This document shows, piece by piece, positions 29,901-36,051 of a stretch of 64,000 bases of DNA. The stretch is from Marivirga tractuosa DSM 4126 (GTDB taxonomy: Bacteria; Bacteroidota; Bacteroidia; Cytophagales; Cyclobacteriaceae). The notes beneath the pieces were generated by a model. That model was not told the origin of the DNA and made no database searches. It worked only from the letters and a program-made list of their open reading frames with translations. The translations under genes were made by a program, and so were the position numbers. The DNA lies in contig NC_014759.1 of the NCBI RefSeq assembly GCF_000183425.1, forward strand, positions 310,001 to 374,000, given 5' to 3'. Every line of letters begins with the position of its first letter. Positions within the stretch are counted from its first letter, which is position 1.

Positions 29901-31469
29901 CCTGATGGCAACCTCTTGGCGGTCATGAGCCATCAAGGAACAACGGACCAGGTCAATCAACTGGCAGAGGGCGGGCTGGCCTGGGATCTCTACCAGCTGG
30001 AGAGCGAAAACCCGGAGGACCGGCCGATGAACTTTGTCAAGCGCATTGAGAATGTCCTTCCGCAAAGAGGGCTGAGCCTTCAGTTCGGAGACCACAACGA
30101 TGCCCTTTACTATACGCAGGCAAGCCTTACGGACGGCCACCGACTGCACCGCCTGCAGCTCTCGACCGGGCAGCAGTACAGCTATGCGGAAAGCCTTGGC
30201 GATGAGGCGCGCCTGTTGGGCAACAGCTCGGGGCAGCTATGGGTGGCAGAGAAGGGCAATGACGGGCTTTATGCCGTAGAGGGCGATGTGCTCACCGAGG
30301 ACGCTTACCTCTTGCCGGAAGGGACGCTGACGGGCGAGGTACCGGCCGGCAGGCTGCACAGGTTGGAGAAGCCGCACGAGGACCCGATCTATTTTGAGCG
30401 CATGCTGGGGCTGAAGCAGTACGAGCTCAAGGACCATCTGGGCAACGTAAGGGCCGTGGTGAGCGACCGCCTGAAGAAAGCGGACGGCAGCTACGCGGCC
30501 GAGGTGGCTTCGGTGAGCGACTACTACGCCTTCGGGATGAGCATGCCGGGAAGGGGTTTTAATGGTGCGGACTACCGCTATGGCTTCAACGGTAAGGAAA
30601 AGGACCAGAAGGGGGAGTTCGGCAGCATGACAACCTACGATTACGGCTTCAGGATTTACAACCCGGGGATTGCAAAGTTCCTGAGTGTCGATCCTTTGAC
30701 GAAAAGTTACCCGATGTTGACGCCTTATCAGTTTGCGAGTAATAGGCCAATTGATGGGATTGATTTAGATGGGTTGGAGTATTTTAGACCATTTATTTTG
30801 AGACCTTTAACTTTGTCAAGAATTGCGACTGTACAAGCTAAAGAAAAGAAATTCATTGAGGATGGTATTTCTCCAATGGATGCTAGGATAAGAGCTGAAT
30901 TAGAAACATCTCTTGAGGAGATAGCAGTTTTAGCATCACCAATCTTAACATTGTTTGTAGCAGAAGAAATAATTGAAGAGTTAGCGGGTGTCCCACTTTT
31001 TCCAGGAATTGAAGACCTTGCTCAAAAAGCAATTGTGAGAACATTTAATGGAAATGTGAAATTAAGAAAAGTTTTTGAAGGGGCTGACGATTTTAATATG
31101 GTTTATGCAAATGATGTTAATATAGGAACCGCCTCCTTGACTGAAGGTGGTTCTGTATTAGAACTTGATATAACAGTTCCAGAATCAATGAGGGGACAAG
31201 GTGTTCTGAAATCAGTTGTAGAAGAGTCAGTTAATAAATGGGACCCTAGTTTAATAAAGGGTACTTGGAAGTCAGATTATAATGGTAGCCCTTCGACAAA
31301 CTACGAAGTTTATAAAAAATATAGAAATGAAGATAAAATGTCTATGGAAGAAGCGGCATTAAATACTCCAACTGGAAGAGCAGCACAAGAAGCAGGATTT
31401 GGAGGAAAGCCAATAGTGGAAGAAACAAAGAATACAATTAACGTTACCTTCACACCAAGTTCAAATTAA
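20964..31469 (+). CDS. Giant Rhs/YD-repeat polymorphic toxin with GNAT-like C-terminal tip
   Basis: The 3501-aa secreted protein has a signal peptide (residues 1-21). A long adhesin-like ectodomain follows, with DUF11-like units near residues 22-120 and 1345-1440 and SprB-type repeats near 1571-1660 and 1871-1950. YD repeats start near 2151 (YYYDRSGNLVK, YSYNSLGQLV, YDRLGRIIE, YSYDANGNI). The Rhs-associated core begins near 3149 (LKDHLGNVRAVV, DYYAFGM, YGFNGKEKD, DYGFRIYNPGIAKFLSVDPL) and closes at IDLDGLE near 3272. The remaining ~228 residues are the variable tip: a hydrophobic segment, then a GNAT-like ITVPESMRGQGVLKSVVEES and EAALNTPTGRAAQEAGFGG. G+C is high over 21.0-21.9 and 24.0-30.7 kb and low between and after, as expected for tip swapping. 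The toxin activity is inferred. A candidate immunity gene starts four bases after the stop. Confidence 0.88.
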   Translation: MIRKKGLFLLFFIFFIQVVKGQDVEITTFTPTTVQVCEGQSPFTIRIENKGTEAVGSFQIDPGLPAGLSYVMGSVTGDLGFVSTSTSNSPLFALGDGEVLAGESTVEFSFQATADCNLLSYIEDNFDNPSEGFVNNNASATYTMAETDYQVEEFEGSDSYNVSAPDLEIGVPEEYINLTTHFKLTPINRIIEINNEGFGGTRRVDFGINYTGDVTVLGLYIINANNEKVQAVERNEELSTPELAVYSLDVEELSYFDSNGDGMYSRGERIRLMDEVQLVNCNGSIRTDYQARWGCGPNYCNEGDQEANFSTYITVPQGSPGFVKKNEVVKDADICNPNDEMIFEFGIFNEGIGNEIKALDITKDIRFTTTINESISTIAEFNLITESGTIVDLSPYINDGSFTKILNKAPAQYTYQINFRDFFTSDPDGPGGFDDLDSDGFYDDVAVGSGVYLQIILSDNSMPSDYQNCNKGRILSNKISSRMYYFNHCNQSKYTDFNLRYSNGNNQGESASGTGYYADNQTGNIEFYYRTNFNGYIAGFNTSNGGYQADFTLPEGFLVERIYWMPNTNRSYIQDIAPEDYVINGNKVTVLPSNDYRSHITYGIDLRYNCSDGTEYFSDAEDILFDYYYVIDANCPEERMQIACNSYTVSYTCGTCSPLETSDFSLTRKTLGYVNRNINYEDILIGTAQQIDPEDPKYNLKAGLPGDEVAISINADINASMTADYFKVQFEHADIFDGLPALENFNNSQLKIAGEIIDISDLEPEINTVDGRISYEFLIPTSYFSDQGNNFETETIIAFNTNSSLAFLDNTAGNYSLEGLQGRLIAGEDSGIEFSCNYKPENFSYIKPYFRDHGVGSYYVCSTDNFRITRLAGARFTESSLVFPGEHRPTEFIQSIDVQIPFGFKRDESVPFTFQGRIVPESNITKIDKHHLVVNFTDDYPVSFFNRESYLTGKIIEDCGDINEIELNLGRYKTFNIESKVTYLSKLYLNDQSKFEDNLFTNHSSIYYMKNANLELTANKTQEAYSRQVSWPVQLCDNSYHSRYYMSNVYSSVELREGDNSTILTGATDNEGNALEVEFYGPVYDGSFGELAGRGKYMMVKLSDIDNNECQYYTVEAGYRNCEDDVTRKLDLYGSWSCDGYPEVSGHTGSIKDLPQDCEIPIQEEELEIRYKTANLQWQVEKLGPTETELCEGVPFRATLLSSKYADMFDLKFSINLPKGMRLDESQPASFTHALNGESPVAIPAAAISTVTLPDGNTGIEWDLSKMLPTSGNGFSGFLPGYRDFPNNSVTLDFQVVDGCDADPGEAIKFAVEGYTNCQDYIQLKDQRKIKLREMPLDELFMSLSADAFTVCNGSTQLDLTVENRGSGPTSPNRLEVKLPPGLSYNGHSGGFGSVQKRSEEGQEVLRWDLSAGFLSASETKTLTMDVSLGDLLVSGTSLYFEARTTMNGQATCVTNDEVCPIVATTGQGDYTMNIDLSYPQASISTTTTFPVCPGSSISLEAEVENQKPGVYRYEWLRGGEMFASTSQPTLTTSLNGSKLGEYSVRVIDPSSCGALSGNSLTFTGEDLFDLPSFTAKAIPTSCQGAEDGSIGFTVTSTAIGQAPFGYELRKGNELYRTGTEVQDGEAQAISDLPQGRYYLSILDANGCTAPRKRIDVLNGGPVTAISCLSDIPCGLTTGDPYELNFNFRVNRRRLTLEGAMELTNYGIRIEDDLGQEIYSSATDAYAYNDAHVFSGQASYTGNDQLYIYIEENGIDCGTDPAPLQLKEARPQISLNEAGGIYQKCYDEQKIDIGAGISGITNCTSTAQLASYSLYSVDKRTGEETLVSAQSGEQALFEDVAVGHYIMRSSISEGPYVLCAIEERNIEVRSSTLEVSLESDAETCLGDEDGRAVAKVSGGQAPYRYYWYDSSDELISRESSADGLSPGDYYLKVKDNRQCVDYEETIDFTIAGGEELSVPAIEAPDEASLDCEIAASLENTTAGETYTFEWVQLQVIKKMEFSNGSIQIVEETKENLVGTQKAVSEGGLVSVTNTLSEVKSGHEYIVRVRNSAGCENESAPTLVEQPSVPRSYELSFSWQTYASETEEEEQEEISDNLQASVAASNLQQEIRQAGTECVARMTGMQRSAVESFCLSKDHVHDEVSMRYTDGAYHYTLYYYDRSGNLVKTVPPKGVNLLDGSAAESADQLPAHELVTSYSYNSLGQLVHQESPDGGETDFIYNNEGQLRFSQNARQAADGTFSYSKYDRLGRIIEVGRATLQGDYNSWAALKADQSSLAADPAFPGAGYGLEEQTQTYYGGDPQLSYRGEVQENLINRVSYVAHHQAGQVSSTYYSYDAHGNVKWMVQDIPGMGRKTMAYEYDLVSGNVKEVAYNAGRPDAFYHAYEYDADNRITAVKTSKDGVLWDTDGRYEYYDHGPLKRSVLGEDKVQGLDYVYTLQGWLKSVNNPGLSTAADPGHDGNNQVGRDVFGMTLNYFSGDYQNDNYAANATSLAIADGKDLYNGNIAAWSLNTARPDGDMLDYEHRIGYNYSYDKLNRLKGSQMSKWESDSWTATQDYATSYSYDANGNIMSLERDGFAAEGQSSAMDRLTYHYGAGNNQLQYVSDAIADEDWDMDVDNQGSGNYSYDEIGNLIADESEGITSIEWTTYGKVSRILKEDGSEVSFLYDGSGNRIRKDVTGPSGAPESTYYVRDASGNVMATYREREEAIEGGHDEVLRLDEQFIYGSDRIGLRKGNGLAMRRIRNLDGLAPYQLGVDELYTAGGNHYHVGVSTGSRGVSLAQLGEGNEGLGAVNALGGATGFGLMGTVTNSSGDLQFSLAVADEMNSSEHVALLTDADGNLMPSGGSLDILSEGQAVGFRRPGTDEEYLLIAPNTTGGWYYHIIDMAAAGNGTETEPKGDVASANNVLLEGDYLAALAIVSDSRQPAEEQFYGYTLELQGGNANQARVKGFKLGADLSLVTTYEGPWKSINSGLESYLQLSPDGNLLAVMSHQGTTDQVNQLAEGGLAWDLYQLESENPEDRPMNFVKRIENVLPQRGLSLQFGDHNDALYYTQASLTDGHRLHRLQLSTGQQYSYAESLGDEARLLGNSSGQLWVAEKGNDGLYAVEGDVLTEDAYLLPEGTLTGEVPAGRLHRLEKPHEDPIYFERMLGLKQYELKDHLGNVRAVVSDRLKKADGSYAAEVASVSDYYAFGMSMPGRGFNGADYRYGFNGKEKDQKGEFGSMTTYDYGFRIYNPGIAKFLSVDPLTKSYPMLTPYQFASNRPIDGIDLDGLEYFRPFILRPLTLSRIATVQAKEKKFIEDGISPMDARIRAELETSLEEIAVLASPILTLFVAEEIIEELAGVPLFPGIEDLAQKAIVRTFNGNVKLRKVFEGADDFNMVYANDVNIGTASLTEGGSVLELDITVPESMRGQGVLKSVVEESVNKWDPSLIKGTWKSDYNGSPSTNYEVYKKYRNEDKMSMEEAALNTPTGRAAQEAGFGGKPIVEETKNTINVTFTPSSN

Positions 31470-31473
31470 GAAG

Positions 31474-31839
31474 ATGAAATTATTATTATTTTATGGACCA
31501 CCTTCCATTAATCTAATTGAAAAGGTAAGGAATATTATAAGTTATAATACAATTATAATAAATACAGTTGATTTACTAAGAGAACAGTTAATTATTGAAA
31601 AAGAGCTTTCTCAACAGATAATTGAGGGCAAAACTATACCCAATTCAAAAATAATTGAATTACTATGGGGAGCAATTAAAATTAAGAGTAAAAAAAATAT
31701 AGAAAACTGTTTAGTATTTGGATTTCCATTGAACATAGAGCAATTGAAGTCTTGCAAATATTTATATTCGGTATCCAATATTGATGATATATATTTGTTT
31801 TTTTTAGTCAAAATGTATCTAAGATTAAAAATGATATAA
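31474..31839 (+). CDS. Adenylate-kinase-like candidate immunity protein, apparently frameshifted
   Basis: The 121-aa reading frame follows the Rhs tip by four bases, the usual place for an immunity gene. It resembles adenylate kinase: LLLFYGPP at the P-loop position, NTVDLLREQL, KELSQQIIEGKTIPNSKIIE and LVFGFPLNIEQL (compare the AK motif DGFPR). The phosphate-binding GxxGxGK is replaced by GPPSINLIEK, so catalysis is unlikely. The frame ends just after an eight-T run at 31798-31805. One extra T, or a -1 slip, would continue it as SQNVSKIKND...INLIECDGDSTLLKIKEIINS to 31943, which matches the AK C-terminus. It may therefore be a frameshift mutation, a sequencing error, or programmed slippage. 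Immunity function is inferred from position. Confidence 0.6.
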   Translation: MKLLLFYGPPSINLIEKVRNIISYNTIIINTVDLLREQLIIEKELSQQIIEGKTIPNSKIIELLWGAIKIKSKKNIENCLVFGFPLNIEQLKSCKYLYSVSNIDDIYLFFLVKMYLRLKMI

Positions 31840-31943
31840 ATATTGATTTAATAAAGAAATATGTTAAAGATTATAAAATAAACCTAATAGAGTGTGATGG
31901 TGATAGCACACTATTGAAAATTAAAGAAATTATAAATTCATGA
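31806..31943 (+). other. Out-of-frame C-terminal part of the adenylate-kinase-like gene
   Basis: The shifted frame reads SQNVSKIKNDINIDLIKKYV and then DYKINLIECDGDSTLLKIKE up to a TGA at 31941-31943. It has the look of an adenylate kinase end (a helix, then LIEVDG, then a helix). It joins the upstream frame at the T-run. Confidence 0.6.
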
Positions 31944-32066
31944 TAAATATATTTTTTTTACATTATAGAAACACTATGGTCATAAATAATGATATCAAAT
32001 CTACGGTTGGAACTACCAGCTTGTTGATGGAATTAAACACAAGCCATTTTACTATAAAAGGCATAA

Positions 32067-32517
32067 GGGGCTGAAGCAGTACGAGCTCAAGGACCACCTG
32101 GGCAACGTAAGGGCCGTGGTGACTGACCGCCTCAAGGCAACGGACGGCAGCTACACGGCAGAAGTGGCCTCGGTGACCGACTACTACGCCTTCGGGATGG
32201 CCATGCCGGGAAGGAGCTTTAACGGCAGTGATTACCGCTACGGCTTTAATGGCAAGGAAAAGGACCAGGAAGGGGAGTTCGGCAGCATGACGACCTACGA
32301 TTTCGACTTTAGGATCTACAACCCGGGGATTGCAAAGTTCTTGAGTGTTGGCCCGTTGACGAAGTCTTATCCTATGCTGGCGCCTTATCAGTTTTCGAGT
32401 AATGTACCAACAGGAGCAATTGATTTAGATGGGCTAGACATTATATATAAAGAATTAGAAAATTTCAACAAAACAATTGATATAATTGACGAAAATATTG
32501 AAAAATTAAATGATTGA
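32067..32517 (+). pseudogene. Displaced Rhs tip cassette (orphan core end plus short tip)
   Basis: From 32067 the DNA is close to 30408 onward in the giant Rhs gene: LKQYELKDHLGNVRAVV, DYYAFGMAMPGRSFNG, YGFNGKEKDQEGEFGSMTTY and RIYNPGIAKFLSVGPL. It then ends with a different short tip of about 25 residues (IIYKELENFNKTIDIIDENI and a few more). A GTG at 32116 could start translation, but there is no signal peptide or YD shell, so it is best read as a silent tip stored after the active gene. The Asp of SVDPL is Gly here. The segment is GC-rich up to the core end and AT-rich afterwards. Its stop overlaps the start of the next gene by eight bases. Confidence 0.75.
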
Positions 32518-32992
32518 TTTATATTTCTTTAGAACTAAATTTAAAATAAGCAGAAAAAGGAAACCGACTGAATTTAGACATTATTTAAAATCTAATGTTT
32601 TAAGAACTAAAGATTTTGGTTTGTTTGGTATAAGAAAACCTAAAACAAAATTTGAATTTGAGGGAATTATAGAAGGTGATAAATTTATGATAAGAAGAAT
32701 TCTCAAAAATGGTGCTAATTCATTTATACCGATCATAGAAGGAAAAATAACTGAAAATGAAAACAGTGTAAAAATTGAAATGGAAGCAAAATTTCATAGA
32801 TTCGTACATGTTTTTTTATTATTTTTCTTATGCTTTAATTTATTAATATTTATTCTTCTATTCGTTTCAGGTAACTTTTTTAATTTAATAACTGTGATTA
32901 GTCTTTTATTGATATTTGGTTCTATAATATTACCTGCAATAGCATTGAAATATGAGATAAGGAAGTTAATTTCTTTCATTTCAAGATATTAA
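32510..32992 (+). CDS. Two-TM protein, candidate immunity partner of the orphan tip
   Basis: The 160-aa protein has a basic N-terminus, a beta-rich soluble part (about residues 45-95) and two adjacent membrane helices (about 101-122 and 126-146). No family was recognised. It starts inside the stop of the displaced Rhs tip (shared ATGATTGA), which is the arrangement of a toxin tip with its immunity gene. With the tip reduced to about 25 residues, the toxin portion may be missing, and this gene could be a remnant immunity gene. Its function is inferred only from position. Confidence 0.5.
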   Translation: MIDLYFFRTKFKISRKRKPTEFRHYLKSNVLRTKDFGLFGIRKPKTKFEFEGIIEGDKFMIRRILKNGANSFIPIIEGKITENENSVKIEMEAKFHRFVHVFLLFFLCFNLLIFILLFVSGNFFNLITVISLLLIFGSIILPAIALKYEIRKLISFISRY

Positions 32993-33109
32993 AATACCTC
33001 TAATAGAAAATTGTAGTTTATGGCCGTTTTTATAAATACACTTATTCTTAATTGATAGACTATAGAAGTTTTTGATGCAAAGTGATAAGAATACGCATGA
33101 AGCATGGGT

Positions 33110-33447
33110 GGCCATGCCGGGTAGGAGCTTTAACAGCGGGGACTATAGGTACGGCTTCAACGTAAAGGAAAAGGATGACTGCTTATGATTATGGAGCAAG
33201 GATTTACAATCCAGCAATTGGAAGATTTCTTTCATTAGATCCAGCTCTGAGAAAGTATTCCTAATTTAGTCCGTATGCAGTATTTGGGACAGGAGTTGGA
33301 TTAACATTTTTTAATGGATTATCTACAAATCTAAGTGTCGCTAGTCCAATGATTGACAAAAACTTAGGCTCAAAAAATGCATTTGTGAATTTCGGATTTG
33401 ACATACCAATAGTTGAATATATTTCAGCTTTGACAAAAAGAAAATAA
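33110..33447 (+). pseudogene. Decayed second Rhs tip fragment
   Basis: AMPGRSFNSGDYRYGFNVKEKD is encoded from 33110, then the frame breaks at a deletion. It resumes as MTAYDYGARIYNPAIGRFLS, LDPALRKYS, an in-frame TAA, then FSPYAVFGTGVGLTFFNG and a ~45-residue tail to the stop at 33445-33447. The core motifs (NGKEKD, YNPxxGRFLSxDP) identify it as Rhs, but the frameshift, deletion and stop make it non-functional. Its sequence is closer to generic Bacteroidota Rhs ends than to the first cassette after the break, so it has a separate origin. Confidence 0.75.
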
Positions 33448-33489
33448 AGGCAATGTTGTATAAGCGCAATAATAATCTTTAGTAACATT

Positions 33490-34245
33490 ATGAGAGACAT
33501 CGCACATATCTTAGAATCAGAATTTAGGAAAAACAATCTTCAAGAACGAATATTTGACAATAAATTCCGAAGAAGATGGTTAAATCCTTTCATTACTCTG
33601 TGGATGATATCTCTCCTCCCATCCTTTTTAATTCCGATTTTAGATAAAAATTCATTTATCTTACTAATTTATACTTTGATATGGTTTCTTTTTGGATTGA
33701 TATTTTTCTATTTAAAAATCAACCCTCATGCAAAGAACAAATTACCAGAAATCAGTAATCATCAGGTGCAGCCGAACAATAAATTCTTCAGACATTGGGC
33801 TAATGAATCCTATGAAGAGTACCAACTCAAAAAATCATATGAAGTTATAAAGAAAACTACTTTATCATCAGATAGCCAACTAAACACTGATTTGCTACAA
33901 GAATATTCAGAATACTTTGATAAAAAAGCTGGCCAAAAAATACTAACGGAAATGGCGAAATATATTGGAGGACTCATTCTTCTTTTTTTAATTCCTTTTT
34001 GGAATCAATTTTTGGCTGCACTATACAGACTTGAGAATGGTGAAAAGATTCTGGAAGCATCTAATCTTGGATTCAAAATTCTATTAATTATTATAGTGAT
34101 TATCCTAGCAATTCTCCCAATTAGACTGCTATTTGACCAAGTAGAAGAATCAAAAGATGAGAGATACAGAAGGATATCAAAAAAACTAATTACAATACGG
34201 TGGAATTTATTAATAGAAAATAGCGCCAAAAATCATTCTGAATAA
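33490..34245 (+). CDS. Membrane protein of unknown function after the Rhs tips
   Basis: The 251-aa protein has about four membrane helices in two pairs (about residues 37-55 and 57-75, then 158-178 and 195-213), separated by a ~80-residue hydrophilic loop and ending in a charged tail. No family was recognised. It follows the decayed second Rhs tip by about 40 bases, so it may be an immunity gene left behind when its toxin tip was lost. An ordinary membrane protein carried by the element is equally possible. No homologue or motif decides between these. Confidence 0.5.
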   Translation: MRDIAHILESEFRKNNLQERIFDNKFRRRWLNPFITLWMISLLPSFLIPILDKNSFILLIYTLIWFLFGLIFFYLKINPHAKNKLPEISNHQVQPNNKFFRHWANESYEEYQLKKSYEVIKKTTLSSDSQLNTDLLQEYSEYFDKKAGQKILTEMAKYIGGLILLFLIPFWNQFLAALYRLENGEKILEASNLGFKILLIIIVIILAILPIRLLFDQVEESKDERYRRISKKLITIRWNLLIENSAKNHSE

Positions 34246-34804
34246 AATATGGTTCAGAGGTCAACGAAACTGATTTTGTTGAAATGCCTTATAAACTTGA
34301 AACATTTGTACTTTAAAATTAGTCATTCCACAAAATAATAAGCTTTTCATGCCCTGACAGACACCTGACTCACTTTTTACCATACTTTCGCCCGGCTGGC
34401 TTGGCAAGATGAGATCTCATAGCCTGAAATACTGCCCTAAAAAATAAAAAGAGCTAAAATTTTCCCCTATATAGATTTGATTTATAAAAGCTCGTAAAGT
34501 TTGGTATAGAGCTGGATTTCAAATGACACTCTCAAAACCTACCTACTTTTCGACCGACTCCTGCATTTTTAGGATGTGTTTTATAAAACATCCATTATAT
34601 TTGTCAATCAAGGTCATCGGAAACCAAAACCTGTTTATATTCAATCTTTCTTTTTTTGGTTAATGTGTACATTATTGCGGATATGAATTCACTTTTTATT
34701 CTCATGATAATTGCAACTTCTTAGCTTAAAATCTTAATTAGAAACTATGTAACAAAATAAATATAAAGATTGATTAAGCTTTAGATTCCATTAAAACTGC
34801 AATT
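34246..34804. other. Intergenic region with no recognised gene
   Basis: Neither strand holds a convincing gene. Two palindromic spots are visible: ATGAGATCTCAT near 34409-34420 and an imperfect hairpin GGATGTGTTTT/ATAAAACATCC near 34573-34594. The left neighbour reads rightward and the integrase reads leftward into this region, so it could hold their terminators. Confidence 0.5.
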
Positions 34805-36034
34805 TCATTTACCACCTCTAATAATCCTATCGGTAAAATGATCAAGCTGACTTGCTTTTAATTTATCCAGATAAACTTGTGTGGTTTTAATGGAAGTATG
34901 CGCCAGCATTTGACTGATAGCAGAAACTGATAGTCCCATGTTATTTGCAATTGTTGCAAAAGAGTGTCGAGCAACATATGAGGTCAAGCTTTCTTGAATA
35001 CCAACTAGCTTAGCTAATTTTTTCAATTTTTTATTATAATTTCCTAAAGCGTGCTGGTATTGATCTCTTTTATCAGCTTCATTTTCTTTAGTAAGAACAG
35101 GAAGTATATAATCTGAATCTGGATTATGTGTTTTATAGTAGTCGACAATTTCTTGTACCTGTGGAGATAGTTTAATATCTAAAGGTTGATTCGTTTTGGT
35201 GCGGAAAAACTTTAATCGACCATTCTTAATGAATTTCTTTTCTAAGTATACTAGATCTATGAATGGTCTGCCTTGTAAATAGAAACTAAGTAGGAAATAG
35301 TTTCTTACGTGAAATAATGGATTGGATGGTTCTAAATCCAACTCAATTATTTTTTCTAAATATTTAAAATCTATAGCTCTTTTTGCGGTAGGAGTGGTTC
35401 TGATTTGGTAGTTTTTAAAAGGATATTGTTGCTCATCCATAATTCCATCTTTTATGGCTCTGTTACAAATAACCCTGATACTTCTCATGTAAACAGCTAA
35501 ACTATTTAATGAAGTAGTGCCTCGTGACAAATAGAATGTATCGAATTTCTTAAGAAACTCATAATTTAGTTCTCTGAAGGAAAAATCCTTGTTCTCAGTG
35601 AATATTTTCAACTCCCTTATTAAATCATCGAAAGTTCTTGCATAACCTTTTCTTCCTGTATTTTTAAGATCCTCAATCCATTCTGTGGTATAAGCATAAA
35701 ATTGCACATCTTTTTTGTCTCTAGTAATGGCTTTTTTAACATCCTGAATTGACATACTTTCCAAACGTCCTAAGCTCTCAAGTCGAAGGATTTCATTTGA
35801 AAAATCACTAAGCTTGCTCACCAAAAAATTATTGAATGCGCTGGTACTGCTAAATTGAGGGCATCCCTTTTTGACTTTCTTATTGGTGAAATCCCAATAC
35901 TTATCATCAATGTCATGCTTAGAACTAATACTAGTATTCTTATCATAATGATTGAGTCTAAAAATAATAGGATAGAAGCCGTTTTTCTTAGGTCTTCTCT
36001 TATCTAAAGTTACTGATACGCTAGTTTTCAACAT
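34805..36034 (-). CDS. Tyrosine recombinase (integrase) of the integrative element
   Basis: The 409-aa protein has the usual three-part layout of Bacteroidota tyrosine recombinases: an N-terminal arm-binding domain (VSVTLDKRRPKKNGFYPIIF), a SAM-like core-binding domain (about residues 110-210), and a catalytic domain. Catalytic motifs are visible: YLQGRPFIDLVYL (first Arg region), TSYVARHSFATIAN (HxxR-type box) and LAHTSIKTTQVYLD with the nucleophilic Tyr. It appears intact. It is transcribed leftward. About 240 bases upstream of its start lies a truncated tRNA-Thr 3' end, which marks the attachment site this enzyme presumably uses. Confidence 0.92.
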   Translation of the reverse strand: MLKTSVSVTLDKRRPKKNGFYPIIFRLNHYDKNTSISSKHDIDDKYWDFTNKKVKKGCPQFSSTSAFNNFLVSKLSDFSNEILRLESLGRLESMSIQDVKKAITRDKKDVQFYAYTTEWIEDLKNTGRKGYARTFDDLIRELKIFTENKDFSFRELNYEFLKKFDTFYLSRGTTSLNSLAVYMRSIRVICNRAIKDGIMDEQQYPFKNYQIRTTPTAKRAIDFKYLEKIIELDLEPSNPLFHVRNYFLLSFYLQGRPFIDLVYLEKKFIKNGRLKFFRTKTNQPLDIKLSPQVQEIVDYYKTHNPDSDYILPVLTKENEADKRDQYQHALGNYNKKLKKLAKLVGIQESLTSYVARHSFATIANNMGLSVSAISQMLAHTSIKTTQVYLDKLKASQLDHFTDRIIRGGK

Positions 36035-36051
36035 AATTTTGTACTTTTAGT

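Noticed and set aside
26199..30149. Long minus-strand reading frames (up to 344 residues) across the Rhs core
   Set aside because: They lie opposite the GC-rich Rhs coding frame and have low-complexity, non-protein-like composition with no domains. They are shadows of the plus-strand gene.
8690..31943. Type VI secretion or Tc-toxin locus
   Set aside because: No Hcp, VgrG, sheath, baseplate or TcA-like gene is present; only the SpvB/Rhs-like parts are shared with those systems.
34573..34594. Hairpin as the end of an insertion sequence
   Set aside because: It is short and imperfect, with no partner repeat or transposase nearby.
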